A stretch of 64,000 bases of DNA from Austropuccinia psidii (Eukaryota > Basidiomycota > Pucciniomycetes > Pucciniales > Sphaerophragmiaceae): positions 35,729,686 to 35,793,685 of the forward strand of contig JALGQZ010000006.1 in assembly GCA_023105745.1 (NCBI GenBank), given 5' to 3'. Of the stretch, positions 10,784-24,107 are shown piece after piece. The notes below the pieces were generated by a model, which saw only the letters and a program-made list of their open reading frames with translations, made no database searches and was not told where the DNA came from. How positions within the stretch are numbered: position 1 is the stretch's first letter; each line of letters begins with the position of its first letter. The position numbers were made by a program, and so were the translations under genes.

Positions 10784-12652
10784 TGTTAGCCTTGAGGTAT
10801 ATTTTACATACCCAAATAGGCCACAACTTAACCCATAAGTCATGCATATATTCAAAATTCATCATTTTTTATTTCAGAAAATATGAATAGCTTTTTTGTG
10901 AGTAAGTAAGTCCATGGATTTAGGACCAGATTTGGATTCCACAAAAAAGCTCACCTAGGGTAACTCCATAGAGTGAATAAGCTTAAAATAACTCTAAGAG
11001 GTGGTAATATGGAAAATAATTCAATACCAAATCATCAATACCACATAAAAGAATTTTGATTTTTTTTTTCTCAATTTCATGGCAAAATAATGGGAAAGTG
11101 AGAAATCCCATGTTACACATACACTAAGAATATTATTATGCATGTTTGTGGCACTCAATATTATGGTATTCTTACATACACCTTTGGTACACCCATTGTG
11201 GATATCAGTCTTGAAGCCTGAATTTCCTATTTTGACATGAAAATAGTCAAGGGGGACAAAAGACCTCAAAGAGAGCCAGGGTACCCAACTTTTAAGGCCT
11301 CTGAGGAATGGACAGATCTAAAGCTTGGCTCTATGGCTGATCTTGGCCCAAATAGTATACTAGAACCTTTTGAAAACTAGGTACCAACTTAAAATCTCAT
11401 TAAATCATAAGAAAATAGCAAATAAGCTTCTATCTTGACATGCCAAGGAGGTAAAGAGCAACTTAGACTCCTGTAACCATGTCAATTCTTAATGACTTTC
11501 CACTTAAAAACCATAAAAGAGTAATTGAAACCCTTTTTGGACTAGTATCAATTGATTTACCTCATAGCAACCAGCAATATAGTATTATTTGCAATTATAC
11601 TTAGAAATGAGGCAAAAACTTCAAAAATTCATTAAAATTACAATTCTTAATGAATCTTTCTGGAACTTTCAGGAAAAACTAAGAACAGTGTAATTCTTAT
11701 AAAAAAAATAATCATACTTTTATAAGTCAAATTCAAAGTTTTACTCACAGTCCATTTGTGATGATTCCACATGAAACACTGAATCTTCAAAAATTCACAG
11801 AAAATACACTTTGTGATGAAATTTCCATTAACAATGATAAATTTGAGATATCAATTATTTTGTTGAAATAAAAGAAAATTTACAGTTTTTACCCCTTTTA
11901 TTTTTAACCATAAATGGGTTTGTAGTCATGTAAAAACATCAATTAGGTATTTATGATAATCTTAGGTGACAACAGATGATGCAATCAACAATCCAAAAAG
12001 GTTTATTGTTTTCTCACTCACTGGTTTTTAAGTTTGCTCAATTGCACGCCTCTTTGAGCTGTCTAAGACTTAAAAGAGGCCTCCTCTTGATGTTTTTTCC
12101 AAATCATCACATTACTCAATTATACCATTATTACCAACAAGTAAGTATTTGTTAGTCTTTTCTTAAGTGTTTTATTCTTTCATAATCAATAAGAAAGACG
12201 TGAAATCATAGAGATTAACTATATATTGTTATAATCTTGTTATGAATCTATTTTGATCCATTAAATCCACAATTATCCATCAAATGTCTCTACTATTATC
12301 TTTTAATAGGTTCTTTGAAGTATGAGTGAGTGTTTTGTTTTAATTCTTAAAGTTTTTCTCTAGTAATTGTTTTTTTCAAGGATTATATTTATAATTATTC
12401 TTGCAAAAGATAACTATATATTAAAATAAGTTTATTCTTTTAGTAAAGAAGTTTCATTATTAAATACTTCTTGTAGACAATTACTGCTTACTTTTATAAT
12501 CACTAGTAGTGTATAACAAGTAAAAGAAATACTTACGTAATTAATTATTTAATTGTGGCTATAATAATTTTTATTATTATATTTTATAAGAACAGTCATA
12601 GTACTGTTGATTAATAGTAATATTATCAACAGTTTCATAGCCACATCTTACA
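10784..12652 (+). repeat. 5' LTR of element A
   Basis: It starts TGTTAGCCTTGAGGTAT, where the family has TGTGAGCC, and ends CATCTTACA. It aligns along its length with 21294-23171 and with the LTRs of B and D, and lacks about 28 bp near its start that the 3' LTR keeps. TTTGGGGGCC follows, the same primer-site region as in B and D. Confidence 0.9.
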
Positions 12653-12670
12653 TTTGGGGGCCTTGCCATG
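12653..12670 (+). promoter_or_regulatory. Primer-site region of the A/B/D family (primer unidentified)
   Basis: TTTGGGGGCC(T/G)TGCC-type sequence directly follows the LTR here, at 45000-45017 (minus strand, element B) and at 59669-59686 (element D). A TGGGGGC core begins two bases after the LTR, which resembles the start of a tRNA-Pro complement, but the following bases do not extend that match. Confidence 0.5.
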
Positions 12671-13039
12671 TTTTTTGAACATTGTACCCTTAATTAATAT
12701 ATTTTTAAGTTCTAAAATATAATAATTTGATTATTTTTTTCTTTCAATTTAATGTGAGAATTATTTTTTCTTTTTAAAATTGTCTTTAAAATCTTTTTCA
12801 TTGAGGAATTTGGTTTAATTTTATATTGTTTTACACATGGCTTTTTCACATCCAAAAATTTTTAAAATTATTCTTTGAGTTACTCTGAATTAATCTTAAA
12901 TCAAAATCTTAAATTCTTAATTTTTATTATTTAAAAAGAGTAATTTTTTTGGTATAAAAAAATAATAAAAACTTTTAAAAAATCTTTTAAAAAATGTTTT
13001 AAGTGTAAAAAACAATTTTCCTTCTTTAAATTTCTTTTT

Positions 13040-14031
13040 CCTGGTGTCTTTAATCAAATACTGTGCAGCTGGTAACAGACTCAATGAAAATATATTACCA
13101 CTTCAGAATCTTCAGAAGCAGAATATGAAGACAGTTTTGAAGTTAAAATTGCTAAAAGAGGCACATTGTTTCAAACAGAAAAAGCAAAACAACCACCAAA
13201 AAGGTGTGTATTTTTTACTTTATCCTTAATTTTTTTCTCTTGAATTGATGTAAAATGGTGCATACCAGAAAAGAAAGCAACTATTCAGTCCAACCAGATG
13301 TATGTGGACAAAGAAGAGGAAAGACCATGTCCAGAAGTGGAAAGTCTTCCTCAAGAAAGACACATCTGGAGGATGCCAGAGTTGCCCCCATTCCCCAAGG
13401 TCTGCACCCACAAACTTTGATGTGAACTCTGAGTCTGAACTAATTCATGATAATATTTCAAGGGGTGAGCCATTTTCAAGTAGCAGCAATAGAAATTGAT
13501 CAATTCCAAAAAAGAATTGGTACAGAGCAGCCAAAGAGGAGGAGTGGGAAATATGCACAAGCCTTTGATAGGGGGCCATTAATTCTTACTTACACATCAA
13601 GAGCTTTCTGGTTCAGGAGAAGACCATAGAACTCTTGGGAGGATGGAGCCCATTTTCTTGCAAAGACAAGGTCAAAACAATAAAGACCTGGTTTAAAAAT
13701 CAAGGTCTTTTATCCATAGACCAGAATAAGGAACCGGAAATTACTCCAGCTTTGGAGAAAGAAGGCCCAGTGGTGTCTACCAGCTCAAACCAGCTCCAGA
13801 AGTGTCCAACATCAAGCCCAAAGGACCTCAGAAGAAGAAGAGAGGTCCCAAGAATCATTCAGGAGAGGGAAAAGGCAAAAACAATTGGCACAGACCTTAC
13901 TCACAGGGGTACAGGATACCAAAATTGGTGCCTTCAGACATGGACAGTGTCTTCATTATGGCCAGACCTCTCATGGGATTCAAAGCCAAAGAGCATGAAA
14001 GGATGAACAGGACCTTTCCACCCGAATAATA
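13040..14031 (+). pseudogene. ORF1 relic of element A (upstream frame overlapping gag)
   Basis: The piece beginning SLIKYCAAGNRL near 13047 and the frame ending HERMNRTFPPE with a stop near 14027 match ORF1 of elements B and D. The splice acceptor that precedes the first exon in B and D has become CTGG here, and there are frameshifts. The terminal part, from about 13802 (PKGPQKKKRGPKN), is still open even in this old copy and stops at the same place as in B and D. The function of ORF1 is unknown. Confidence 0.55.
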
Positions 14032-14993
14032 CAAGAAGTACAGTTTATTAAATCTAGTATTGATGTAGAACTTCATAAAGTTGATGCGAATTTAAATTAA
14101 ATAACATCAGATATAAGTGAATTAAAGAAAAATGAAAAAACTTCTACTGCGTGGTATAAGTTGACAAATGTCAGACTTGATTTAATTACCAATACATGTC
14201 ACAGAATTGAAAGTAAATGTCAAGTTCAAGAGGATGAAATAGGAGATATTCCCATCTCACACATCAGTGAACAACCTGCAATTCTGAGAAGTCAGGTTTT
14301 GGAAATAATTAATAATACCAATCAGTTTGCCACACATTTGGAAAAAAAGTGACAATCAAACGCAGAAACTAAAGAATGAAATGATTGCAAATGTGGAGAA
14401 AATTCATAAGAATTATGAACCACATATGCCAAGACATTCTAAACATTTGACTAAAGAGAAACTTTCTTTAAGAGGAAGTTTGACCCTCTTTTTAGGAGAA
14501 AATCCTATCTGTGCAAAATATATTCCCAAACTGGAAGAATGGCCAACATTCTCTGGTGAAGGAGAATATAATCATATTGAGTTCATCAGAAAAATTGATA
14601 AGTTGCAAGAGGATTTTCACATACCTGATGAAATTATAGTGCGAAAACTACACTCATCGTTTACCAGAACTGCAAGGAAATGGTATTACAAAATGAGACA
14701 AGATCATGGTAAACATGATTGGCCTTGGTGGAAATCTGAAATAATCACCAAATGGGCTAACAATTCTTGGAGATTAATAATGGAAAATGCTTTTGAAAGT
14801 GCCATTTTTAACTCAGAAAAGGATAACCCACTTACTTGGTTCCTCAAACACATAGACAGATTATCTGCTTCACAGCTAGATATGTCTGACTCTATGATTA
14901 ATATGAAAATATTAAGAAAATGTGGAGGAGAACTAGAAAATGCTATCAAGTGCAGATGTGTAGAACCCTGTTAAACAAAATACTACATCAATG
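13254..14993 (+). pseudogene. Gag of element A, broken, 5' part
   Basis: It is homologous to gag of B and D: a low-complexity N-terminal part, a coiled-coil-like stretch (KSDNQTQKLKNEMI) and a capsid-like region (EEWPTFSGEGEYNHIEFI, then KWYYKMRQDHGKHDWPWW). A frameshift splits it near 14340, and a stop follows RCVEPC at 14971. A solo LTR then interrupts it, and gag resumes at 16965 with the codons for an ITRTTIGKTW-type segment. Confidence 0.8.
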
Positions 14994-14998
14994 CCATG

Positions 14999-16959
14999 TA
15001 TAAGGTTTGACTATGAAACAATAAGTAAAAATTACCAATATTTTACTTATTGTACTCTGAATGTCCTTATAAATAAAGTAAATAAGATAAAAATAATTAT
15101 AATAATCAAGAATTATTATAATTAAGGGGTAAAAATAATTATATTATTGAATAAATAAAATAATATAATAAATAAATATATTGATATATAATAATTAATA
15201 TATTTAAAAGCACTTTATTATTGTTACCAACAAATAATAAAGGCATATAAAATTGTTTTTTATTAATAAAAAAACAATTAATAACAATAATATTACTAAT
15301 ATTAAAGCTATAAATTCACATAAATATTATTTATTTTAATTAAAGAATTATTAAAGTAATAATAAGGAGAAAATTATTATAATAAGAGAGAATAACCTAC
15401 TTTTAACACTTAGTATAATAATTTTCAATAACTTTACCCCAAATAATATAAAGACAATTTTTTTTAAATTGTATTTACAATAACAAATAAGAGAAATTAC
15501 AAATTTTCTTGATTTTATGTGAATTTGAGGTTTTTAAGTGAAATATAACAAAACAGTGGAACAATTGGAGTAATCACGTCAAAGATGATGATTATTATGA
15601 GGATTACCTTACTTCTTCAATAAAATAATGGATTTATATATAAAGAATAAAGATTTTACCTTTTAATTTAATTGTTTTAATGTTTTGATGCGTCTGAGGG
15701 GAAAATAGAGTAAAAAGAGCTCTATTTATAGTAAATAACTCCCTTCCATAGTCCAGTAGGCTTCTAGTAGACGTTTACTGATGGTATCTACTAGAAATGA
15801 TTAGTATTTTAAGGCTTAGTGATGATTACATTGTGATCAAAACATCTTATCTCTTTATTATGCCGTTATTTAGAGCTATCACTATAGCTCTAAGTTTGAA
15901 GACATCATAGGCTTGGAAGAATCGTAAACTTCATAGATTTTATTATTATTAATCATAATTTAATAGTATTATCCAGCTTTATGACCTATATGACTGTTAA
16001 ACTTAAAATAAGATTACAGTGAGTGATCATAAATGATCAGTTTTAAGCTTAGATTTTGATAATTAATAGCTTTGAAGTTATACACACTACAGCTATTCTG
16101 GGAGTGGCCTCAGATAGCTTGGTATGTCCTTATTCAACTGCCAAGAGAATTTCATTACGTCATTAAAACTCTATTTTTGATAATTTTTCTTGTAACTCAT
16201 CTTTTCTGTCAAAATATGATATTTTGAACTTCAAACCATAATTTCAAGGGGTTATACCTTGAATATTATAATAAAAATTATGTCCTTCTTCACGTATGAG
16301 ATAGTGTAATATAACTGTTAACTGTTTTTCAAGTTTGGACCATCTTCACAACAAAGTGGTCAACAGCTCCATTGATTTTATTCAAGAATCCATTACAAGT
16401 TTTAACCTTGTTTATAACTTGTGAAATAAAGTTCATATCTATGTTCCAAACTAATTACGTGGTGAATTTATCTTTGGTTTATCTCTCTATCTTGTATATT
16501 TCAAGAGATATTAGCTAAAAACCATGAATATATGCATTGACCAAAAAATTGCATATATTCAGCTTAATTCCTTAAGTATTGACTTTAAAAAACAGCTTGA
16601 TAATTTTTTTATATGAATATTTTTATGTAGAATCCAATGGTACAATTTATTTCACGTATTGTTTCATTGGTTCCTGAGTTAAATGAGGTTTTGCACCTTT
16701 TTTAAGGTATTATTACTTATACTCCAGTAATTATTGACTTTTCAGATATGACATAAAAATGACATATGTGTATTTGACCATGAGGAATCTAATGGTGTAA
16801 TTTATTTCACATGTTTATTCATTAGATTATGATTTAATTCAGATTTTGTACTTATTTATGGTGTTTTACTAATTTTTGAGATAATTATTATAAGTATAGT
16901 TATTACCGAAATTTTGTTGTGACCTTTTTGGATATGTAGTCATATCTCAAAGGCTCACA
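14999..16959 (-). mobile_element. Solo LTR (family G2), 1961 bp, inserted in gag of element A
   Basis: The 5-bp direct repeat CCATG stands on both sides (14994-14998 and 16960-16964), and removing the insert restores a gag sequence like that of B and D. On the minus strand it begins TGTGAGCCTTTGAGATATG and ends ACCTTATA, with TA where CA is expected. There is no interior, so an LTR-LTR recombination removed one. Most of it is AT-rich and non-coding. A partial second copy lies at 29106-30189. Confidence 0.9.
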
Positions 16960-16964
16960 CCATG

Positions 16965-19900
16965 GAAGATATCATCACTAGGACAACAATTGGTAAAACC
17001 TGGACTTAAATTCCTATGGAATCTAAAATAGTCTCAAAAACTTACAGAGAAGATAAGAGGCCTGAAAGACCTGTCTTTAAGTGTCATAAATGTGGAAGCA
17101 CCTCAAATTTAGCCAACACTTGCACCAAGAACACAACAATTAATGAAGTTCAAGTATTTGAAGAAGTTCAGTGTACTGAAGAGAAAGAAGAATCTAACCT
17201 AGATTCTGTAGTCTCTGAGGATACACCAGTAGAAGACTATCCCATTTAAAACATTACAGCTTTCTTTGAGGTCACAGAAGTCCATACTCACTTGCCACAG
17301 TACAGTGAGGATTGTAATAACCTGATCAATATCCAGGATGCCAGAAGGTGTAAACCCAAACCTCTTAGAGGTAAGTGATACACTTCTGGAGAATCTTGTA
17401 TCACATCAATCCTGATAAATGATATTGAAGCCAGAGTAAATTTGGATAAAGGGGAATTTTCTACTTGTGTAGGAAAAGATTCTCTTCAAGCCATACTCCC
17501 TGGATGGAAGAACCCTCTATTACCAATAAAGGGTGTACAATTTAGTAGTGCCAGTAATAATATGTACCCTTTGGGAATATTGAACACTAATCTTGTATTT
17601 CCAAATCCAGCAGGAAGTGTAAGAATAAAAACGGAGATAGTTGTAATAGAAAATTTCAAATCTCAGCACATCATTCTTGGAAATGATTACTTGAATATTT
17701 ATGGTATTGACATCAATAACCATGAAGACAGATATTTCACAATTGGAGAAAATAAAAAACTATTTTTTTCCAATATGCCAAAGAAAATATCTATAATATC
17801 TTCTGTTAAAGATACTTATCAAGAAGAATTTGTGGCTAATCAGCTTGTTGAAGCACAAATTAATCCATCATTATCACCCAAAATGAGGCATGATCTTATT
17901 TATGTATTATACACATATAAGAATGCCTTTGCTTCTGATAATGAGCCATTAGGCACTATTAAAGGGCATGAAGCTTATATTACTCTTAATATTGACAGAC
18001 CATACCCTCCAGTACGTAAAAGACTGGATTATCCAGTCAGTCCCAGAGCTAGGGAAGCCTTGGAAAAACATATCCAAGAGTTGATCCAACTTGGTGTACT
18101 AAGAAACGTAGGCCATAATGAAGAAGTTGAAGTGAAAAAACCTATTATTATTGCTTGGAATAAGGATAAATCAAGGATGGTAGGAGATTTTAGAGCATTG
18201 AATACCTACAAAGTTCCAGATAAGTGTCCAATTACTAGAATTAAAGAAAACTTGACTCAATTATCTAAAGCCAAGTATATAACATCCAGGGATTCATTGA
18301 AAGGCTTTCATCAGAATGTTTTGATTCCCCAAACTAAGAAACTACTTAAAATTATCACTCACTGTGGTATTTATGAGTATCTTAGAATGCCATTTGGTAT
18401 TAAAAATGCACCATCTCATTATCAAAGAATGATGAATACCATATTCCCCACAGAATTATCTGAAGGAGGGCTTATCATTTATATTGATGATATTATCATA
18501 TTTTATGACTCAAGGTCTTTGCACCTTGAAATGCTTGCAAGAGTATTTGACAAAGCTACAGGAGTGAATATGAATATTTCACTCAAGAAATGTAACTTTG
18601 GCTCTGAAGAACTTGAAGCTTCAGGACATATTGTTTTTGGTTTAAGTTTGGGTATTGACAAAAATAAAGTAGTGGCAGTGTTACTTAAGCCAATACCCCA
18701 GAATAAGGAGGAAATTATGTCTTTTCTTGGATTTACCAATTATTATAGGAAACACCTGAAAGAATTTGCAATTCTAGCCAGATCACTCTATAGAATCTGT
18801 GATCAACAGACAGTATTTGAGATGACGCAGGAAAGAATTAAAGCTTATGATCAGATAAGGAAAGCCCTTACAGAAGAACATTTACTCCTCATGCCTGACT
18901 GGAATATATCTTTTAAATTGTAAATTGAGCATGTGGAGATTAATTAAGGGTGGCCCTACATCAGGTCCAAATTATTGATGACAAACCTACAGAGGGACCA
19001 GTTTGTTACATCTCAAGACAAATCAAACCAACAGAAGCCATATATGGTGCAAGGCATTAGGAGTGCTTATGTTTGGTATGGGAACTTGAGAAATTACACT
19101 ATTATCTTGATGGAAGTGTTTTTGAAGTGATAACTGACGGTAATGCCCTGAAATCACTTCTTAACATGAAAACTCCCAACAGACATATGTTGAGATGGCA
19201 AATAGCCATTCAAGAATATAGAGGTAACGTGACTATTTTTCACAAGGCAGGAAACATTGAAAAGAATGCTGAGGGACTTAGCAGGTGGGCATTAGCCAAT
19301 AATCCTGATAACCCAGCCTATGTAACTTTGGATACAGAACCACAGATTCCAATTGAACAAACTAAAATAACTGATATTGGGACTGAATTCTTTGAAGACA
19401 TCAGAGAATCTTATAAGCAAGACAAGAATTGCCATATCTTGACTTCCTTGTTAGATAAAGACTGCAAAGATACATCTTTAGTCAATGCACTGGATGAGGT
19501 TTGGAAAAATTCATATTCTGAAGGAAGATTTCACTTGTTTGATGGGATAATGTACCACAGAACCAAACATTCTTGTGTAATGACATTGTGTAGCAGATTG
19601 CTTATCAATACCATTTTTCATGAATGCCATGATAGCAGATACTCTGGAAATCTGTCAGAACACAGAACACTTGAAAAAGTGAAAAACTGTGCATGGTGCC
19701 CATCTTGGAGAAAAGAAACCATTGAATATTGCCATACCTGTGATAGATGCCAAAATGCAAACAGGAGTACAGGCAAGAAATTTTGACTGATGATTCATAA
19801 TCAGAAACCAAAATAACCTTGGGAAGTTGTTCACATGTATTGGGTAACAGCACTTCCTCCAAGTGGTGAAAAAAGTTACAATTCTTGTTTAGTCATTCTA

Positions 19901-21148
19901 GACAGATAAATAAAGACTCCCATATTCTTACCATGTCATAAAGATGACACTTCTATGGATACAGATATTCTTCTATGGATTAGAGTTATTTCTCATACAG
20001 GATTATTTAAGAAAGCCATAAGTGACAGAGATCCTAAGTTCACATCTGCACTTTGGACCAATCTTCACGGATTGGTTGGGACTGAATTATTATTCTCAAC
20101 AGCATATCTGTCACATTGATGCCAGAAACCATCAACAAGCACTCGAGCTCTCCACTCAGGGTCATGTCGGAACAGGTGGTCCCCCACCACCACCATGACT
20201 AGACCCTAGGTTGCTTGATTGCGCAATCATCACAACTGAGCAGAAAAGGCTACAAGATCAAGGTTGAATTTCCTTGATCTTTTTCTGGTATTATAGGTCA
20301 CAGTTCCACCGTCTGTGACAATATCACCCTCAAACAGATGGACTGGCAGAGAGAATTATTCAAACTTTAGAAGACATGATCAGGAGATTCTGTGCTTATG
20401 GGTTAGAATTTAAAGACTCAGATGGCTTTACCCATAACTGGTGCACTCCAATACCTGCGTTGGAACTGGCAGATAAGACATCAGTCCAATCTCCTACAGG
20501 CCAAACTCCCGCTATGTTATAAAAAGGATGGAATACAAGACTCCAAGAAGACACACTGAGGAAAGACTTGATTAAAATTCATCCTACAGCTTCCAGCTTC
20601 AAGACAATGCTTGATAAGGTGACAAATCATGAAAAACAGAGTATGAATGACACTTTTGACTATGCAAAACAGAATTGGGACAACAGTCACAAACTACCAG
20701 ACTTCAAAGTGGGGGACCTAGTTCTAGTTTCAACCTTGAATTTTCATAATATCAAAGGCCCAAAGAAACTTAAAGATTCTTGTGTAGGACCTTTTGTTGT
20801 TGTTGCCTTACATGGAACCATTTCAGTTCAAGTGGACCTGAGTGGTAAATTAGAAAATAAACACCCAACCTTTCAAGTCTGCTTGATGAAGCCTTATAAA
20901 CAAGCTGACAAAGAATTGTTTTCTTTAAGGAACCCAAATCCTTTGACTATACCACCAGTGGAACAGAGTGAAGACCAAAAGATACACAAAGTCATTAAAG
21001 AAAGGAGACTTAGGGGTAAAAATCAAATAGAATATCTTGTCAGATATAGAAATCCAGTACATGAAGATTGAGGGGTGGCAGAATCAGAAATACCTGACTC
21101 AGATAAACTGCTAAGAAGATTTAGACATGAAAGAAGGCCACAAGTCTG
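16965..21148 (+). pseudogene. Pol of element A: protease, RT, RNase H, integrase, chromodomain-like end
   Basis: The zinc knuckle region is at 17079-17120 (CHKCGSTSNLANTC, with asparagine where the CCHC histidine belongs). The protease motif is LDKG instead of DTG near 17444. RT and RNase H start occupy 17442-18923, with YIDD at about 18480-18491. RNase H continues at 19073-19786, with the integrase zinc region HECHDS...CHTCDRC. The integrase motif SDRDPKF is intact near 20020. A 212-bp insert follows, then the rest of integrase and a chromodomain-like C-terminus to about 21148. Stops at 17247, near 18920 and near 19784 and a scatter of frame changes make it non-functional. Confidence 0.9.
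20109..20320. mobile_element. 212-bp solo LTR, possible TRIM-like element, in the integrase of element A
   Basis: The insert starts TGTCACA and ends TGTGACA, a perfect 7-bp inverted pair of TG...CA type, and is flanked by the 5-bp duplication ATATC (20104-20108 and 20321-20325). Removing it restores the integrase reading around AYHPQTDGL. It is visibly richer in G and C than its host. It contains the palindrome TGATTGCGCAATCA at 20216-20229 and a hairpin with a perfect 10-bp stem (20254-20263 with 20272-20281). Orientation is not certain. No second copy is present in this window. Confidence 0.85.
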
Positions 21149-21293
21149 AATATTTCTATAAATGTGATTTAAATTACTTGATCTGAGTAATGTAAAGAGG
21201 TTGGAAAGTGTAAATTAACCCCCTTTTGGTCCTTTTTCTTCTTGATACCATTCATAAAATTGTAGTAAAATTTTATTTTTTGACGGGGGGGAA

Positions 21294-23171
21294 TGTGAGC
21301 CTTGAGGTATAACTTAAATACCCAAATAGGCCACAACTATCTTTACAAATGAATTTTGAACTATGCATAACCCATAAGTCATGCATATATTCAAAATTCA
21401 TCATTTTTTATGTCAGAAAATATGAATAACTTTTTTGTGAGTAAGTAAATCCATAGATTTAAGACGAGATTTGGATTCTACACAAAAGCTCACCTAGGGT
21501 AACTCCATAAAGTGAATAAGCTTAAAATAACTCTAAGAGGTGGTAATATGGAAAATACTTCAACACCACATAAAAAAATTGTGAATTCTTTTTCTCAATT
21601 TGATGCCAAAATAATGGGAATGTGAGAAATCTCATGTTACACATACAATAAGAATAGTGTTATTCATGTTTGTGGCACTTAATATTATGGTATTCTTACA
21701 TAAACATTTGGTACAACCCTGTGGATATTAGTCTTGAAGCCTTAATTTCCATTTTTGAGATGGAAATAGTCAATGGGGACAAAAGACCTCAAAGAGAGCG
21801 AGGTTACCCAACTTCTGAGGCCTCTGAGGAATGGACAGATGTTAAACTTGTATCTGTGGCTAATGTTGGCCCAATTAGTATACTAAAACCTTTGGAAACT
21901 TGGTTACCAAGTTAAAATCTCATTAAATCATAAGAAAATAGCAAATAAGCTGCTATTTTGACATTCCAAGGAGGTAAAGAGCAACTTATACTCCTGTAAC
22001 CATGTCAATTATTAATGATTTTCAATTGATAATCTATAAAAGAGTAATTGAAACCTTTTTTGGACTAGTATCCATTGATTTACCTCATAGCAACTAGCAA
22101 TATAGTATTATTTGCAATTCTCTATAGAAATGAGGTAAAAACTTCAAAAATTCATCAAAAGTACAATTCTTAATTAATATTTCTAATACTTTAAGGACCA
22201 ATTGAGAACAGTATAATTCATATAAAAACAAAAAATATTCATACTTTTATGGGCAAAATTCAAAGTTTTACCCACAGTCCATTATTGAACATTCCATGTG
22301 AAACACTGAATCTTCAAAAATTCACAGAAAATACTCTCTGTGATGAAATTTCCAATAACATTGATAACTTTGAGAAATCAATTATTTTATTTGAAATAAA
22401 AGAAGATTGACAGTTGTTACTCCTTTTATTCTGAACCATCAATGGGTTGGTAGTCATGTAAAAACATCAATTAAGTATTTATGATAATCTTATGTGACAA
22501 CAGATGATGAAATAAATAATCCAAAACGTTTTATTGTTTTCTAACTCACTGCTTTTTCATTTTGCTCCATGGAATGCCTCTGTGAGCTGTCTTAGACTTC
22601 AAAGAGGCCTCCTCTTGCTGTTTTTTCCAAATCATCACATTATTCAATTATACCATTATTACCAACAAGTAAGTATTAAATAATCTTTTCTTGAGTGTTT
22701 TATTCTTTCAGAAAAAATATTAAAGACATCAAATCATAGAAATAATATATATATTCTTTTAATCCTGTTATAAATCCATTTTAATCCATTAAATCCACAA
22801 TTATCCATCAAATCTCTCTACTATTATTTTTTAATAAGTTCTTTGGAGTATTAGTGAGTGTTTTGACCTAATTATTGAAGTTTTTCTCTAGTAATTGTTT
22901 TCTTCAAGAATTATATTTATAATGATTCTTGCAAAAGATAATTATATATTACAATAATTTTCTTATTAAATACTTCTTGTAATTGATTCTTGTAGACAAT
23001 TACTTCTCACTGTTATAGTCACCAGTAGTGTATAACAAGTAAAAGAAATAATTACTTAATTAATTCTTTAATTGTGGTTATAATAAATTTTATTATTCTA
23101 TTTCATAAGAAAATTCATAGTACTATGGATTAATAGTAATATTATAAAAAGCTTCATAGACACCTCTTACA
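21294..23171 (+). repeat. 3' LTR of element A, 1878 bp
   Basis: It begins TGTGAGCCTTGAGGTATAAC directly after a purine run (GACGGGGGGGAA) and ends CACCTCTTACA. It is homologous to 10784-12652 and clearly diverged from it. Confidence 0.9.
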
Positions 23172-24107
23172 CCAATAGCATCAACCATATTCATAACCTT
23201 CCAAGGCAAAATAAAAACCTGAGAAGAAGCAGAAATATCCAAGGAACAGTCAAAGAAAGGGCAATGGAAAAGCTGATTGCCACAGACCTTACCCACAAAT
23301 GTAAAGGATACCTAAATTGGAGTGTTCAGAAATGGATAGTTTGTTAAATATGGCCAAACCTCATTTAGAGCTCACAACTAAGGAACAAGAAAGGATGGTG
23401 AGGACCTTTACATGGAAATTTGGATGAATTTGAATATATTAACTCCATTATTGATGTAAAATTTAATAAATCTGACAAATAATTCAAGAAATTAGTATTA
23501 AGTATCAATGACTCACAAAATAATGACATAATGTTCACTGAATGGTGTAAAGTCACAAAGGAAATACTTAAGTAAATTTCCAATCAATGTGAGATAATTG
23601 AGAGTAAATTAGAGTTGAAGAATGATGAATTGGATAAGCTCTCCACAAATAATATCAATTACCAACTCACAAAATTGAAAGCAAATTTTTTGGATGTAGT
23701 TCAGAACACAAATATTTCTTCCACACATTTGAAGAGAATTTATAATGAAAGACAGCAATTGAAGGAGGAGATAGTTGCACATGTGAATGAAATTCATAGT
23801 AATTTTGATTCTGATTCACATTAGCCCAGATATTCCACACCTTTCACTGAAGGAAAACTCTCTGTCAAAGAAATTCTGACCCCTTTTCCAGGAGAAAATC
23901 CAATTAATGCAAGAGATATTCCCAAAATAGAAGAATGGAAAAAATTATCTGGTGTCAAAGAGTAAACCAATCTTGAATTCATTATAAGAATTTCCATGTT
24001 GCATCAAGATTTCCATCTAAAAGATGAAATTACAGTTGCGAAATTGCACCCTTTTGTTCCCAGTACTGCAAAGAAATTGTATTACATGATGAAGCAAGAG
24101 TATGGAG
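23172..24107 (+). pseudogene. Gag fragment of the A/B/D family
   Basis: Starting at the base after A's 3' LTR, the sequence aligns with the middle of gag in A and D, from just before the AGAAGAAG...CAGAAATATCC region onward. The open piece 23615-23824 matches the coiled-coil-like part (ERQQLKEEIVAHVNEIHSN), and 23840-24100 matches the capsid-like region up to KLYYMMKQEYGG. Many stops are present. It is cut sharply at 24108, where an unrelated repeat begins. Confidence 0.8.

Larger units (their letters stand above)
10784..23171 (+). mobile_element. Ty3/gypsy element A (long-LTR family), decayed
   Basis: Two direct LTRs of about 1.87 kb flank a gypsy-type gag-pol interior of about 8.6 kb that includes two later insertions. 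The LTRs differ by many substitutions and indels, so this copy is old. The 5 bp on each side do not match (GTCCT on the left, CCAAT on the right). The left neighbour is a copia relic while the right neighbour is a gag piece of A's own family. The two ends therefore probably come from different insertions joined by recombination. Confidence 0.9.

Noticed and set aside
12653..12670. A firm tRNA-Pro primer site in the A/B/D family
   Set aside because: Only the TGGGGGC core fits; the following bases do not match a tRNA-Pro 3' end as I know it, so the primer is left unnamed.
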